Positions 42,357 to 51,645 of a DNA stretch of 64,000 nucleotides are shown piece after piece (position 1 is the stretch's first letter; each line of letters starts with the position of its first letter). Under the pieces are notes generated by a model. The model saw nothing but the letters and a program-made list of their open reading frames with translations. It did no database searches and had not been told where the DNA came from. Origin of the DNA: a virus; the IMG/VR virus record IMGVR_UViG_3300042314_000343, positions 1 through 64,000 of that record. One strand, 5' to 3'. The position numbers and the translations under genes were made by a program.

Positions 42357-44180
42357 ATGGCAACAGTCGTAAAAGACTTTAAGATTAAGAGCGGACTGGT
42401 TGTTGAGGGTACCACAGGAACCATCAACACCTACGACATTCTTACAAAGAAGCAAGCAGACCAGGATTACATCATTGGTCTTATCGGTGGCACAGCCACT
42501 TCAGAAAACACAGCAGACACCGTTGTAAAGCGTGATGAGGATGGCAGCTTTGCTGCTGAAGTCATTACAGCAGAAGGCGGATTTGTTGGTAACCTAACAG
42601 GTGACGTAACAGGTGATGTATCTGGTAATGCAGGTACCGCAACTGCACTAGAAACAGCTCGCACCATTGAGCTAACTGGTGACGTAACTGGCTCTGTATC
42701 ATTTGATGGTACATCAAACGTTCAGATCTCTGCAACCATTGATGGTGACTTTGCAACTGACTCAGAGGTAGCAACTGCTAAGCAGGAAGCTATTGATGCA
42801 GCTGCTCTAGATGCAACTTCAAAGGCAGACGCCGCTGAAGAAGCCGCTAACGACTACACAGATGGTCGTGAAACAGCTATCACTACAGCTTACCAGTCTT
42901 ACGCAGACCAGGCAGAGCTAGACGCTGTTGCAACTGCAGAGTCTTACACAGACGCTCGTGAGACTGCTATCACAACCGCTTACGAAGCATACGCTGACCA
43001 GGCAGAGGTAGACGCTAAGGCCTACACAGACGCTCGTGAAACAGCAATCACAACTGCCTACCAGTCTTACGCAGACCAGGCAGAAGTAGATGCTAAGGCA
43101 TACGCAGACCAGAAGGTTGCAGACCTAGTAGATGGTGCACCAGCACTTCTAGACACTCTAAACGAGTTGGCAGCAGCACTTGAGGACAACCCAGATGTTA
43201 TTGCTGACCTAAGAGACATTGCTGATGGAAAGCAGGACACCCTAACCGCAGGTGCAAACATTGACATTACAGGAGACACAATTTCTGTAACTGGTCTAGA
43301 CACCAACGACGTTGCTGAAGGAACTAACCTTTACTTCACAGACGCTCGTGCAGTTACTGCAAACACTGGTCTATGGGACACCATTGGTGCCGCATCAGAC
43401 GCACAGGAAGCAGCAGAGGACTTCGCTACCGCAGCAGACACAACCCTTTACGGAACTGTTACTGGCGACATCGCAACTGCAAAGTCGGAAGCTGGAACAA
43501 TTGCTCAGGGCTATGCTAACACTGCAGAGCAGAACGCAAAGGACTACGCTGACGGAATCGTTGAAGAGCTTGACGGCATCGTTAACGACCTAACCACAGA
43601 CGACATTGCAGAGGGTACAAACCTTTACTTCACTGACGGCCGTGCCAAGACATCTGCAGCAGAGCTTCTAACTGGTGCAACCCTAACCAACATTACCATC
43701 ACTGGTAACGGTTCTGGTCTAACAATTACCGCAGAAAACGGTGTAGCTGACTCTACCACTGACGACCTTGAAGAAGGAGAGGACAACCTTTACTTCCTAG
43801 ACTCACGTGCAGTAACAGCTCTTGAAGCAGTAGTTCCAAACTTTACAGCTGTAGAGTTTAACTCTGTTGCAAAGCAGGTAGCTGCAGAGGCATCAGTCGC
43901 AACAGCAAGCACAAGCAATGCACTAACATGGGCAAAGGCTGAGTACCGCTCTGCTGAGTTCCTAGTCAAGATCAAGCAGGGTAACCACACAGAGGTTTCC
44001 AAGCTAGTTCTAACAATGGACGTATCTGACAACATTGCTATCACCGAATACGCAATGGTTGGAACTAACGGAGACCTAGGATCCTACTCTGCTACCGTAT
44101 CTGGTGACAACGTAGCCCTAACCGTAACCACCCTAAACAATAACTCTGATGTTATGGTTGTAGGAACACTGCTTAAGTAA
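42357..44180 (+). CDS. Large repetitive tail fibre
   Basis: 607 residues. A head-binding start (VVKDFKIKSGLVVEG, also in 44221 as MDKDFKVKNGIQVTG) is followed by GDVTGDVSGNAGTATAL motifs and near-identical ~22-residue helical repeats (YTDARETAITTAYQSYADQA, four copies about 165-245). NLYFTDARA segments lie at about 320, 425 and 478. The C-terminal ~110 residues form the T4-like domain shared with 41890. Likely a trimeric fibre. Confidence 0.8.
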   Translation: MATVVKDFKIKSGLVVEGTTGTINTYDILTKKQADQDYIIGLIGGTATSENTADTVVKRDEDGSFAAEVITAEGGFVGNLTGDVTGDVSGNAGTATALETARTIELTGDVTGSVSFDGTSNVQISATIDGDFATDSEVATAKQEAIDAAALDATSKADAAEEAANDYTDGRETAITTAYQSYADQAELDAVATAESYTDARETAITTAYEAYADQAEVDAKAYTDARETAITTAYQSYADQAEVDAKAYADQKVADLVDGAPALLDTLNELAAALEDNPDVIADLRDIADGKQDTLTAGANIDITGDTISVTGLDTNDVAEGTNLYFTDARAVTANTGLWDTIGAASDAQEAAEDFATAADTTLYGTVTGDIATAKSEAGTIAQGYANTAEQNAKDYADGIVEELDGIVNDLTTDDIAEGTNLYFTDGRAKTSAAELLTGATLTNITITGNGSGLTITAENGVADSTTDDLEEGEDNLYFLDSRAVTALEAVVPNFTAVEFNSVAKQVAAEASVATASTSNALTWAKAEYRSAEFLVKIKQGNHTEVSKLVLTMDVSDNIAITEYAMVGTNGDLGSYSATVSGDNVALTVTTLNNNSDVMVVGTLLK

Positions 44181-44220
44181 GCAAAACAAAACAAGTTAAT
44201 CTGAAAGGAGGAGTATTTAA

Positions 44221-44607
44221 ATGAGCACAATGGACAAGGACTTCAAAGTCAAAAACGGAATCCAGGTAACTGGAGGTGGAACCTTTGGAGCACCAGTCGT
44301 AGTTGCTACACCAACGGAAGACAATCACGCAGTAACAAGGGCATACCTTGACGATGCGATTGCTACCCCAGTTGGAGATACTCCTCCTTCAGATCCAACA
44401 AATGGAGACTTTTGGTTTGACACTGAAACCGAAAGACTGAAGGTATATTTCAACACAGAGTGGATCAGCCTTGCAACAAGAGGAGATCAGATTCCTGATC
44501 ACATCCACGACACAACCATTGACGGCGATGGAAGAATTACAGAGATTTTCTGGGACGGCCAGTTCCCAGAATTGGCAATGCAGATTCTGGATGGCGGAAC
44601 CCCGTAA
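44221..44607 (+). CDS. Short tail fibre protein
   Basis: 128 residues; MSTMDKDFKVKNGIQVTGGG shares the fibre head of 42357. Middle NGDFWFDTETERLKVYFNTEWISL is a common fibre segment; ends LDGGTP. AAAGGAGGAG ribosome binding site. Confidence 0.68.
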   Translation: MSTMDKDFKVKNGIQVTGGGTFGAPVVVATPTEDNHAVTRAYLDDAIATPVGDTPPSDPTNGDFWFDTETERLKVYFNTEWISLATRGDQIPDHIHDTTIDGDGRITEIFWDGQFPELAMQILDGGTP

Positions 44608-44635
44608 TCTTTAACCCTGTTTGCAAAAAAATAAC

Positions 44636-44644
44636 TGGTATAAT
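44636..44644 (+). promoter_or_regulatory. Extended -10 promoter for 44683
   Basis: TGGTATAAT 38 bp before ATG, with AGGAG between. Confidence 0.6.
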
Positions 44645-44682
44645 TAAGTAATTGGTAGCACCCCAATAGGAGAATTTTAAAT

Positions 44683-46647
44683 ATGGCAACTAGAATGCAG
44701 CAACGCAGAGGAACTGCGTCACAGTGGACAACAGCTAACACAATTTTGGCAGCTGGAGAAATCGGTTTTGAGACCGACACCAACCAGTTTAAGATTGGTG
44801 ATGGAACCACTGCTTGGTCATCTTTGCCATACTTCAAGAACCTTGAAGACCTAGGTGCTAACCTAGATGACTACGTTCTAGTAGAGCTATTGGGAGAGCC
44901 AGAAGGTGTTGCTACTCTAGATGCAACAGGAAAGCTTACAGACTCTCAGATTCCAGATACAATTCATGGACCTACTGGCCCTACAGGTCCTACAGGACCA
45001 ATCGGACCTACTGGTGCAGATGGAGAAATGGGTCCAGAGGGACCACAGGGTGAGACTGGAGACGACGGTGCTGTCGGACCAACAGGCCCAACTGGACCGC
45101 AGGGTACAGATATTCACTTCGCAGGATCAGTTGCTGACGTAGCAAGCCTGCCATCAAGCGGTAACGAAGTAAACGATGCGTACATTGTTGACGCTGACGG
45201 AAACCTATACGTATGGAACGGAACTTCCTGGACTGACGCTGGTCAGATTGTTGGACCGCAGGGAGATACTGGTCCTACTGGACCAACGGGGCCAGAGGGT
45301 CCACTAGGTGGAGTATTTTATGTAAGTGCAACACAGCCTACAACTACGGTTGACGGTTCTGTTTGGTTCCAGGAAGGAACTGGACTATCTTATGTTTATG
45401 TTGCAGATGAAACTTCTTGGGAATTGCTAAACATGTTTGGACCTACTGGTCCACAGGGACAGGTTGGGCCAACTGGACCTCAAGGTGCTACTGGAGATAC
45501 TGGACCAACAGGGCCAGTCGGAAATGTGGGTCCTACAGGGCCAATCGGTGCTACAGGACCACAAGGTGACCAGGGACTTCAGGGTGCTCAGGGTGACCAG
45601 GGTGACCTAGGACCAACAGGTCCACAGGGAGAAATGGGGCCAACAGGACCTCAAGGATCTCTAGGACCAACAGGTCCACAGGGTCCTACAGGACCAATCG
45701 GACCAACTGGACCAACTGGTGCTGACTCTACCGTAGCAGGACCAACAGGTCCTACAGGTGCAACTGGTCCACAGGGTGTTGCTGGTGAAGACTCTACTGT
45801 TCCAGGTCCTACAGGACCAACTGGACCTACAGGACCACAGGGATCGTTCGGTGGTGCAACATTTGACTACACCTATGACTCTGAAACAAGCCACCCAGAA
45901 ACGCTGCCTGATGGAGTTCTAAGGCTGAACAACGCAGACTTGACACTTGCCACGGCACTCTACATTGACTTCCTAGATGATGCATCAGTAAACGTCTACA
46001 ACTTCTTGCAGACAATTGATGACTCAACATCTGCAGTTAAGGGGTCATTTAAGCTTTACAAGAAATCCGCCCCAGATGACTTTGTGTTCTTTAACATAGT
46101 CGGAGAGCACACTCATGTCACAGACCACTTTGACGTACCAGTTGCGTATGTTACTGGATCTGTTTCAAGCTTCTCAGACAACGAAGATGTGTTGATCACA
46201 TTTGCAAGAACTGGTGACATTGGTGACACTGGACCTACAGGTCCAACAGGACCAGCAGGAGCTACGGGACCAACAGGTCCACAGGGAAATGCAGGACCAA
46301 CAGGTCCAACTGGACCAGCAGGTGCTGACTCCCCAACAGTAGTCTCAATTGTTTCTGCAACTGACAACTATAGCGTAACAGCAGCAGACAAGAACAAGAT
46401 GGTTAAGATCACCTCTTCTTCTGCTAAGACAGTTACCTTCCCAACTATATCTACCGAACCAACTCTTGAGGTAGGCATGACCTTTACAATTGCTCAGATG
46501 GGAACTGGAAGACTAACAATGACTCCAGCATCATCAGCAGTTGTATACACCACACCAGGAAACAAGACTAGAGCTCAGTACTCAACTGTATCTGCACTCT
46601 ACCTTGGTTCTAACGAATGGCTAGTCTCAGGAGATTTGGCGGTATAA
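44683..46647 (+). CDS. Long collagen-like tail fibre (GPT repeats)
   Basis: 654 residues. A head domain ([19 protein letters not shown] then [19 protein letters not shown]) is followed by three collagen-like blocks, about 98-145, 192-205 and 254-386, plus 518-548, dominated by Gly-Pro-Thr and GPQG triplets. Globular inserts include [24 protein letters not shown]. The tip (about 550-654) matches the end of 37216. GPT triplets carry O-glycans in some bacterial collagens, relevant to the sugar transferases nearby. Confidence 0.88.
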   Translation: MATRMQQRRGTASQWTTANTILAAGEIGFETDTNQFKIGDGTTAWSSLPYFKNLEDLGANLDDYVLVELLGEPEGVATLDATGKLTDSQIPDTIHGPTGPTGPTGPIGPTGADGEMGPEGPQGETGDDGAVGPTGPTGPQGTDIHFAGSVADVASLPSSGNEVNDAYIVDADGNLYVWNGTSWTDAGQIVGPQGDTGPTGPTGPEGPLGGVFYVSATQPTTTVDGSVWFQEGTGLSYVYVADETSWELLNMFGPTGPQGQVGPTGPQGATGDTGPTGPVGNVGPTGPIGATGPQGDQGLQGAQGDQGDLGPTGPQGEMGPTGPQGSLGPTGPQGPTGPIGPTGPTGADSTVAGPTGPTGATGPQGVAGEDSTVPGPTGPTGPTGPQGSFGGATFDYTYDSETSHPETLPDGVLRLNNADLTLATALYIDFLDDASVNVYNFLQTIDDSTSAVKGSFKLYKKSAPDDFVFFNIVGEHTHVTDHFDVPVAYVTGSVSSFSDNEDVLITFARTGDIGDTGPTGPTGPAGATGPTGPQGNAGPTGPTGPAGADSPTVVSIVSATDNYSVTAADKNKMVKITSSSAKTVTFPTISTEPTLEVGMTFTIAQMGTGRLTMTPASSAVVYTTPGNKTRAQYSTVSALYLGSNEWLVSGDLAV

Positions 46648-46650
46648 CAT

Positions 46651-47730
46651 ATGTTTAGAGATATATTTAGAGGTTCACTATCATCAGCTTTCCGAAAGGT
46701 AATCGGAACAGCAGGATCTAACCCATTTAACGATGACTTTAATCGTACAGATGGTTCTATTAATCCAGCTGAAGACGGTGGAGTTTGGCAGGCTATAAGA
46801 GGAACCTTTCAGGTTTCTGGAAACAAGGCATCATCTCTAAATGACTCTAACTATCCAATCGCAGCTGTAGACTCGTTCACATCAAACGTTGACGTTGACA
46901 TCAAGGGAACCACTGGTGCAGGTGCTGCACTTTGGGTAACGGATTCTGGAAACTGGTGGTCAGTGGGAGCGGTACAGACATCTGAATCATGTAACTGTAC
47001 AGAATACTACAACAGCTATACATACACATATTACTACACTTACATCTCTGGATACAACCAGGGAAACTGTGTAAGAAATAATAATGACTGCTGTGCCTCA
47101 AACTACTGCCTATACTATAGCGGTGGAAACTGTGCAGCCTACGAATGTGTGGCATACAATACCTCAAACTGCTGTGGATTTAGCTGCTATGGCTACAATG
47201 CCTACAACTCTAGAAACAAGACTGGTGGAAACTGTATGGGTAACTTCTGCTCTTGCTATAATGGATCTAACTGTGCTGCAACTGGATGCTCGGCCTATAA
47301 CCCAATCGTATGTGGACAGTACGCCTGCTCTGACTACACGTCTTGCAACAACTGTGCAGAGTACAACGCTGGAAACCCTAACTATGCAGAGGCATCTGCA
47401 AATGCAACTGGATACAATGGACCATACTACAGCTGCCAGACATGCTACCCTAGCTACATCAGGGTATTCCAGTCCGCATCAAACGTGGTAACAACCATGC
47501 TAACTCAAGCAGTTAGTGCAGTGGTTCAGTCACTAAAGGTAAAGACCAACGGAAACCAGATAACTGTAAAGGCCTACTCTGATGCAAACCAGGTCACACA
47601 GATTGGTAGCGACATTGTGTACACTGCTACTGGTGCAGCGATTGCTCCTAGATTTGGAATCACAGTTGTGCCTAGCTCTTACGGACAAACCTACAACGTT
47701 GACGAAGTCACAATAACACCAAACTCGTAG
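46651..47730 (+). CDS. Tail protein with a Cys/Tyr/Asn-rich insertion
   Basis: 359 residues. The ends form one beta-sandwich-like domain: FNDDFNRTDGSINPAEDGGVW to GNWWSVGAVQ, then YIRVFQSASNVV to NVDEVTITPNS. Between them (about 112-265) is a ~150-residue insertion with 22 Cys, mostly in NC, CC and CxC spacings among Tyr, Asn, Ser and Gly (NNDCCASNYC, TSNCCGFSCYG). It has no hydrophobic core, so disulfides or metal must hold it. Likely a surface-exposed adhesin. Confidence 0.78.
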   Translation: MFRDIFRGSLSSAFRKVIGTAGSNPFNDDFNRTDGSINPAEDGGVWQAIRGTFQVSGNKASSLNDSNYPIAAVDSFTSNVDVDIKGTTGAGAALWVTDSGNWWSVGAVQTSESCNCTEYYNSYTYTYYYTYISGYNQGNCVRNNNDCCASNYCLYYSGGNCAAYECVAYNTSNCCGFSCYGYNAYNSRNKTGGNCMGNFCSCYNGSNCAATGCSAYNPIVCGQYACSDYTSCNNCAEYNAGNPNYAEASANATGYNGPYYSCQTCYPSYIRVFQSASNVVTTMLTQAVSAVVQSLKVKTNGNQITVKAYSDANQVTQIGSDIVYTATGAAIAPRFGITVVPSSYGQTYNVDEVTITPNS

Positions 47731-47768
47731 TTCGTGATATACTTGGTATATCAAAAAAGAGAGAGACT

Positions 47769-48467
47769 ATGAAAATTTTTAAGGTGTTTTCCAGGCCAGG
47801 CCTGAGAGATTGGGGCAAGCCTCAGCCAGCAAAAGGCTTTGTGCCAGAGTGGTATCGCCAAAGCGAAAACACTTATGTTAGCGATAAAGATCCAAGTAAG
47901 AAGGAAAATGCAGGATTAAAAAAGTGCGTACCGCTTCTGGATGCACTTGTTTCTGGATACATGCTGACCATCCCAGTAGACATCTATGTAACTAAAGACG
48001 AAGATGGAAATCCAAGATTTAGCTGGAATGGGCCACAACAACTTTCTGGGTTTGTAGATGAAAGATCTCCACAGCTAGGAAAGCTTATGCCAAGGCCAGC
48101 AGGCCATCACCCAAACCACCTAGTATTCAGTGGTTTTTGGGGGTACAAAACTCCAAGAGGTTGGTCATCACTTATTGTGCATCCACTAAACAGGTTTGAC
48201 CTACCATTCACTATCTCATCTGCAATAGTAGATAGTGACGACTTCAATTCACCAGGAAATATTCCATTCTTTATAAAAGAAGGTTTTGAGGGGGTTATCC
48301 CAGCAGGAACACCATTTGCACAAATCATACCAATAAAGAGATCGTCGTGGACCCTGGTAGATGACACAACTGGCATGTCAGATGTAGAGCCTGTTCAGGC
48401 AGTGTTGGTTAGGCAACCAGAGACACTTTATAAAAAGATATACTGGAGAAAGAAGGACTACCGCTGA
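47769..48467 (+). CDS. DUF6065-like protein A
   Basis: 232 residues. FVPEWYRQ, KKCVPLLDALVSGYMLTIPVD, TPRGWSSLIVHPLNR and GVIPAGTPFAQIIPIKRSSW are shared with 48877, so the two are paralogues. This is the pattern I associate with DUF6065, found beside glycosyltransferases in phages. Reaction unknown. Confidence 0.68.
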   Translation: MKIFKVFSRPGLRDWGKPQPAKGFVPEWYRQSENTYVSDKDPSKKENAGLKKCVPLLDALVSGYMLTIPVDIYVTKDEDGNPRFSWNGPQQLSGFVDERSPQLGKLMPRPAGHHPNHLVFSGFWGYKTPRGWSSLIVHPLNRFDLPFTISSAIVDSDDFNSPGNIPFFIKEGFEGVIPAGTPFAQIIPIKRSSWTLVDDTTGMSDVEPVQAVLVRQPETLYKKIYWRKKDYR

Positions 48468-48880
48468 TGGCAAATCCAAAAAGAAGAAAATCAGAGAGAA
48501 AGCTTGTAGTCAACGTACCAGGAGATGTCAAGAGAATAACCACTCTTGACCTTATAAAGATGGCAGTCCTTAAGTCACTTGATAGCAAAAAGGCCAAAAA
48601 GTCTGTAGTCTCTGAAAATGGAATTATGCCAGACATGAGCAGAATGAACGACATCTCTACGCTAGCAATAGTTGTAGATAATGAAGTCGTAGATGTAATG
48701 AGGGCACAGCCTAGATTATCATCAATACTTTTGGCAGAGCCAAAGTTTGTAAAGATTAACAAGGAAGATGGCGGAGTTAGAATTGGAGATAAGTATCTGG
48801 ATGGAAAGTTTGTCCCTCAAGATGACAAAGTTGACATTAACCTAAATCCACAAGAGTTTAAGCTAGGAGAGACGCAGTGA
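48467..48880 (+). CDS. Unknown protein between two DUF6065-like genes
   Basis: 137 residues, basic N-terminus (MANPKRRKSERKLVVNVPGD). VVDVMRAQPRLSSILLAEPKFVKI suggests an alpha/beta end. ATG and TGA overlaps on both sides tie it to the paralogue pair. Confidence 0.58.
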   Translation: MANPKRRKSERKLVVNVPGDVKRITTLDLIKMAVLKSLDSKKAKKSVVSENGIMPDMSRMNDISTLAIVVDNEVVDVMRAQPRLSSILLAEPKFVKINKEDGGVRIGDKYLDGKFVPQDDKVDINLNPQEFKLGETQ

Positions 48881-49545
48881 AAATAAGAGGAAAAAACATA
48901 ACCTTTCATTCAGATAAAACTGAGTTTGATTTGCCAAGACCTGCTGCAGCAAGTCGTTTTATTCCAGACTGGTTTAGAACCATGCCAGGCGTGATTGACA
49001 GAGTTGAAACAGTAAAGAAGTGCATTCCAGTTTTAGACTCGCTAACTTTGGGGTACATGATTCCTCTGCCAGCAGATGTTATGTATGAGCCAGAGTCAAA
49101 GCAGATAATCTCAAATGCGAAGTTTAAACTTAACAGCGATCACGTGCCAGTGCAAACACAAAATGTAGCTTTGCCAGACCACTTTGACCCACAGCCACAC
49201 AAGTGGGTTAACTCCTGGTATATCAAAACACCAAAGGGGTATAGCACTCTATTCGTTCACCCACTAAACAGGCTTGATCTGCCATTTCAGTCATTCAGTG
49301 GAGTGGTTGATACCGACAAGCACCCCATTGTTATTAACTTTCCGTTTGTAATTCGTAAAGACTTTTCTGGTATAATACCAGCAGGGACTCCAATGATTCA
49401 GGCAATTCCATTTAAAAGAGACACTTGGGATAGCAAGGTAATTGACGAGAACGAGTCGTATTCATACGAGTTTGCAAATGCAAATCAAGATGCACCACTA
49501 GCATGGTATAAGAGGAATATATGGAACAAGAAGACCTATCGTTAA
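48877..49545 (+). CDS. DUF6065-like protein B
   Basis: 222 residues, paralogue of 47769 (FIPDWFRTMPG, KKCIPVLDSLTLGYMIPLPAD, TPKGYSTLFVHPLNRLDLPF, GIIPAGTPMIQAIPFKRDTW). Both end in a basic KKxYR motif. Overlaps the next gene by 25 bases. Confidence 0.68.
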   Translation: MKIRGKNITFHSDKTEFDLPRPAAASRFIPDWFRTMPGVIDRVETVKKCIPVLDSLTLGYMIPLPADVMYEPESKQIISNAKFKLNSDHVPVQTQNVALPDHFDPQPHKWVNSWYIKTPKGYSTLFVHPLNRLDLPFQSFSGVVDTDKHPIVINFPFVIRKDFSGIIPAGTPMIQAIPFKRDTWDSKVIDENESYSYEFANANQDAPLAWYKRNIWNKKTYR

Positions 49546-50963
49546 AAACGATCTACGTAGCAATCCCGTCACTATATGACGCAGAGCTGGCAAGAACAAT
49601 TGCCGACGCATTTGCCAAAGCTGATCACCCAGAAAGGGTATTTGTTGGAGTAGCAATCCAGGACGACAATCAAAAGATTTTTAAGCAGCTAAAGAAGCTG
49701 TACAAGAACAACAAGAATGTAAAGCTGTCCTTTACAAAGCTAACATCAAAGAACGTACTTGACGAGCTTGGGGTTGGTACAGGAAGAGCAAAATCACATT
49801 CCATGTACAATGACGAAGACTATGTTCTTCAGATTGACTCACACACTATGTTTGAGCAAGGATGGGATGCCATACTTGTTGATCTTCACCTAGAGGCAGT
49901 AGGAGAGATACAGAACGATAAGATTGTTCTTACCGCATATGCTGGTCACTACTTTTTAGACAAAGACGGAGAGCGAACTGTAGAGCTTCCAGAAGGATTC
50001 TCGGCAACCCAAAAATTCTTTTATTCTCTTTACGCACAGTTTCAAAGACGGTACGGAGTAATTCCAGCAGCGTCTATGGTTGACTTCGCAACTATAACAG
50101 ACGCCGACAGAAGACTTTTCCCAGCATCAAAATTTAGTGCCAACTTCGCATTTGGCAATAAAGAGTTTGCAAAAAACTTAGGACTAGACCTAAAAGCGGT
50201 GTTTTTTGAAGAAGAGGTTATCCAGTCTGTCAATCTTTTGTCATCAGGATTTAGCCTAGTATTTCCAAACATTGAAAGTGCACTTGTTCGCCACCTATAC
50301 ACTAAGGCAGGGTCAAAGCCAGAGCTTAGAAAGTCGTCAGCTGATTATCTAACTCAAGAGCAAGAGCGTCAGCTAAATCTAAGACAGCAGGAGAACTATC
50401 TGTCATTTTTGGCAGACGAGTCTCTAAAGGAATACCGTGAGTCTTATGAGAGATACTCCAACATAAGCCTAGAGCTTGGAAGGCAGTCAGCATCTACTCT
50501 GCACCCATCAACCTGGACTATTGACGCAGTAAGATACGACTTAATAGTGCAGGAATATCAGGATAGACTAAGAAGTCGTAACGTTGATGCAGCAGCTACT
50601 GAAGCTTCGGCACCAACTTCTGGTAACGAAGATGGTTGTAACTGTAAGACTAAGCACAACGCTACTGAAAATCATGAGGGACACAGTCACGATGAGGTAG
50701 TTGTAGAAGAGCAGTCTGGTGAGCAAGGAGAGCAGGCAAAGCCTAAAGTTGCAAGGCCTTGGGACCTTCTAAATCCAAATATTGGTAGGGTAAGCGATGA
50801 AGTAAAGAAGCTTAGAATGGACTACTGCAACGGCTGTGAGTTTTTCATCTCCCTTACACAGCAATGCACAAAGTGTGGATGCCACATGCCTTGGAAGACA
50901 GGTTTGCCACACGCATCTTGCCCAGTTGGAAAGTGGGACGCAGTTCCAGATGAAGGTAACTAA
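49521..50963 (+). CDS. GlcNAc-transferase-like glycosyltransferase fused to a zinc module
   Basis: 480 residues. Residues about 8-270 fit the GT60-type GlcNAc transferase family: IYVAIPSLYDAELARTI, VFVGVAIQ, GVGTGRAKSHSMY and the DxH metal site D106/H108 in LQIDSHTMF. GT60 enzymes add GlcNAc to hydroxyproline or serine/threonine in eukaryotes. A linker with Glu and His leads to the DUF6171-like zinc module (about 415-475) also encoded alone at 34195 and 38901. Confidence 0.76.
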   Translation: MEQEDLSLKTIYVAIPSLYDAELARTIADAFAKADHPERVFVGVAIQDDNQKIFKQLKKLYKNNKNVKLSFTKLTSKNVLDELGVGTGRAKSHSMYNDEDYVLQIDSHTMFEQGWDAILVDLHLEAVGEIQNDKIVLTAYAGHYFLDKDGERTVELPEGFSATQKFFYSLYAQFQRRYGVIPAASMVDFATITDADRRLFPASKFSANFAFGNKEFAKNLGLDLKAVFFEEEVIQSVNLLSSGFSLVFPNIESALVRHLYTKAGSKPELRKSSADYLTQEQERQLNLRQQENYLSFLADESLKEYRESYERYSNISLELGRQSASTLHPSTWTIDAVRYDLIVQEYQDRLRSRNVDAAATEASAPTSGNEDGCNCKTKHNATENHEGHSHDEVVVEEQSGEQGEQAKPKVARPWDLLNPNIGRVSDEVKKLRMDYCNGCEFFISLTQQCTKCGCHMPWKTGLPHASCPVGKWDAVPDEGN

Positions 50964-51645
50964 TTTACTTGGAGATGCTACAAAGCTAAAGGTTGACTCA
51001 AATAGTGTTGACCTTGTAATAACTCACCCACCATATATTGGCATAGATGTAGAGCGTTATGGAGGAGATCCAGCTAGTCAGATTAACTTTTCACAAAACG
51101 AAAAGAACGTCTTAAAGCTTTTCAAGAAAGCCTTTTTAGAAGTTGAACGGGTATTACGTCCAGGGGGAAACTTAATCTTGGCTAACAACCCAAAAGGTGG
51201 TTTTGACGCAAAGCTTATGGTCCAAATTATTAAGACAACCAACCTACAGTTTTCATCCTACTACGCACAACACTCAGACGAGCCACATAAGAATATAACC
51301 GTTTGGCAGCACTACACTAAGGGAATTCAAAAAGGATTCTCTAGCTTTATTGGAACCAAGCGTTACGGATCAACAAAGATAGAGTGCGATATCAATAACG
51401 AAAAAGACCCAGTAGACATGCAGCTGGCAAAAGAAGGTTTTCACATATTTGATGCCATGCACAAAGATGTACCAACAAAGTTTATAAATATGTTTTCTGA
51501 GGATGGTCACGTAGTCTTGGATCCGTTTGGTGGTTCTGGGATTGTTGCCGTAACAGCTGCCCAACTAGGCAGGGTAGGGATTACTAATGATATATCAACC
51601 AAGCAGTTTGAAGCTGCACAAAGAAGAATGGAGCTAAGTCTATGA
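50950..51645 (+). CDS. DNA methyltransferase, DPPY-type variant
   Basis: 231 residues from ATG 50950, which overlaps the previous gene. Motif IV is HPPY (26-29, THPPYIG), motif I is LDPFGGSG (190-197) in the C-terminal half, so the order is of the N4-cytosine/N6-adenine class with S-adenosylmethionine binding last. LRPGGNLIL (69-77) fits the strand before. Could protect phage DNA from restriction. Confidence 0.82.
   Translation: MKVTNLLGDATKLKVDSNSVDLVITHPPYIGIDVERYGGDPASQINFSQNEKNVLKLFKKAFLEVERVLRPGGNLILANNPKGGFDAKLMVQIIKTTNLQFSSYYAQHSDEPHKNITVWQHYTKGIQKGFSSFIGTKRYGSTKIECDINNEKDPVDMQLAKEGFHIFDAMHKDVPTKFINMFSEDGHVVLDPFGGSGIVAVTAAQLGRVGITNDISTKQFEAAQRRMELSL

Noticed and set aside
45661-46367. 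Cys/Trp-rich and Gly/Pro-rich minus-strand frames opposite the collagen-like gene
   Set aside because: Mirror frames of GPT codons with no ribosome binding site.
49372-49377. TGGTATAAT within the DUF6065-like B gene
   Set aside because: Inside coding sequence with no start codon or RNA gene shortly after; probably chance. The same holds for GGTATAAT near 63550.
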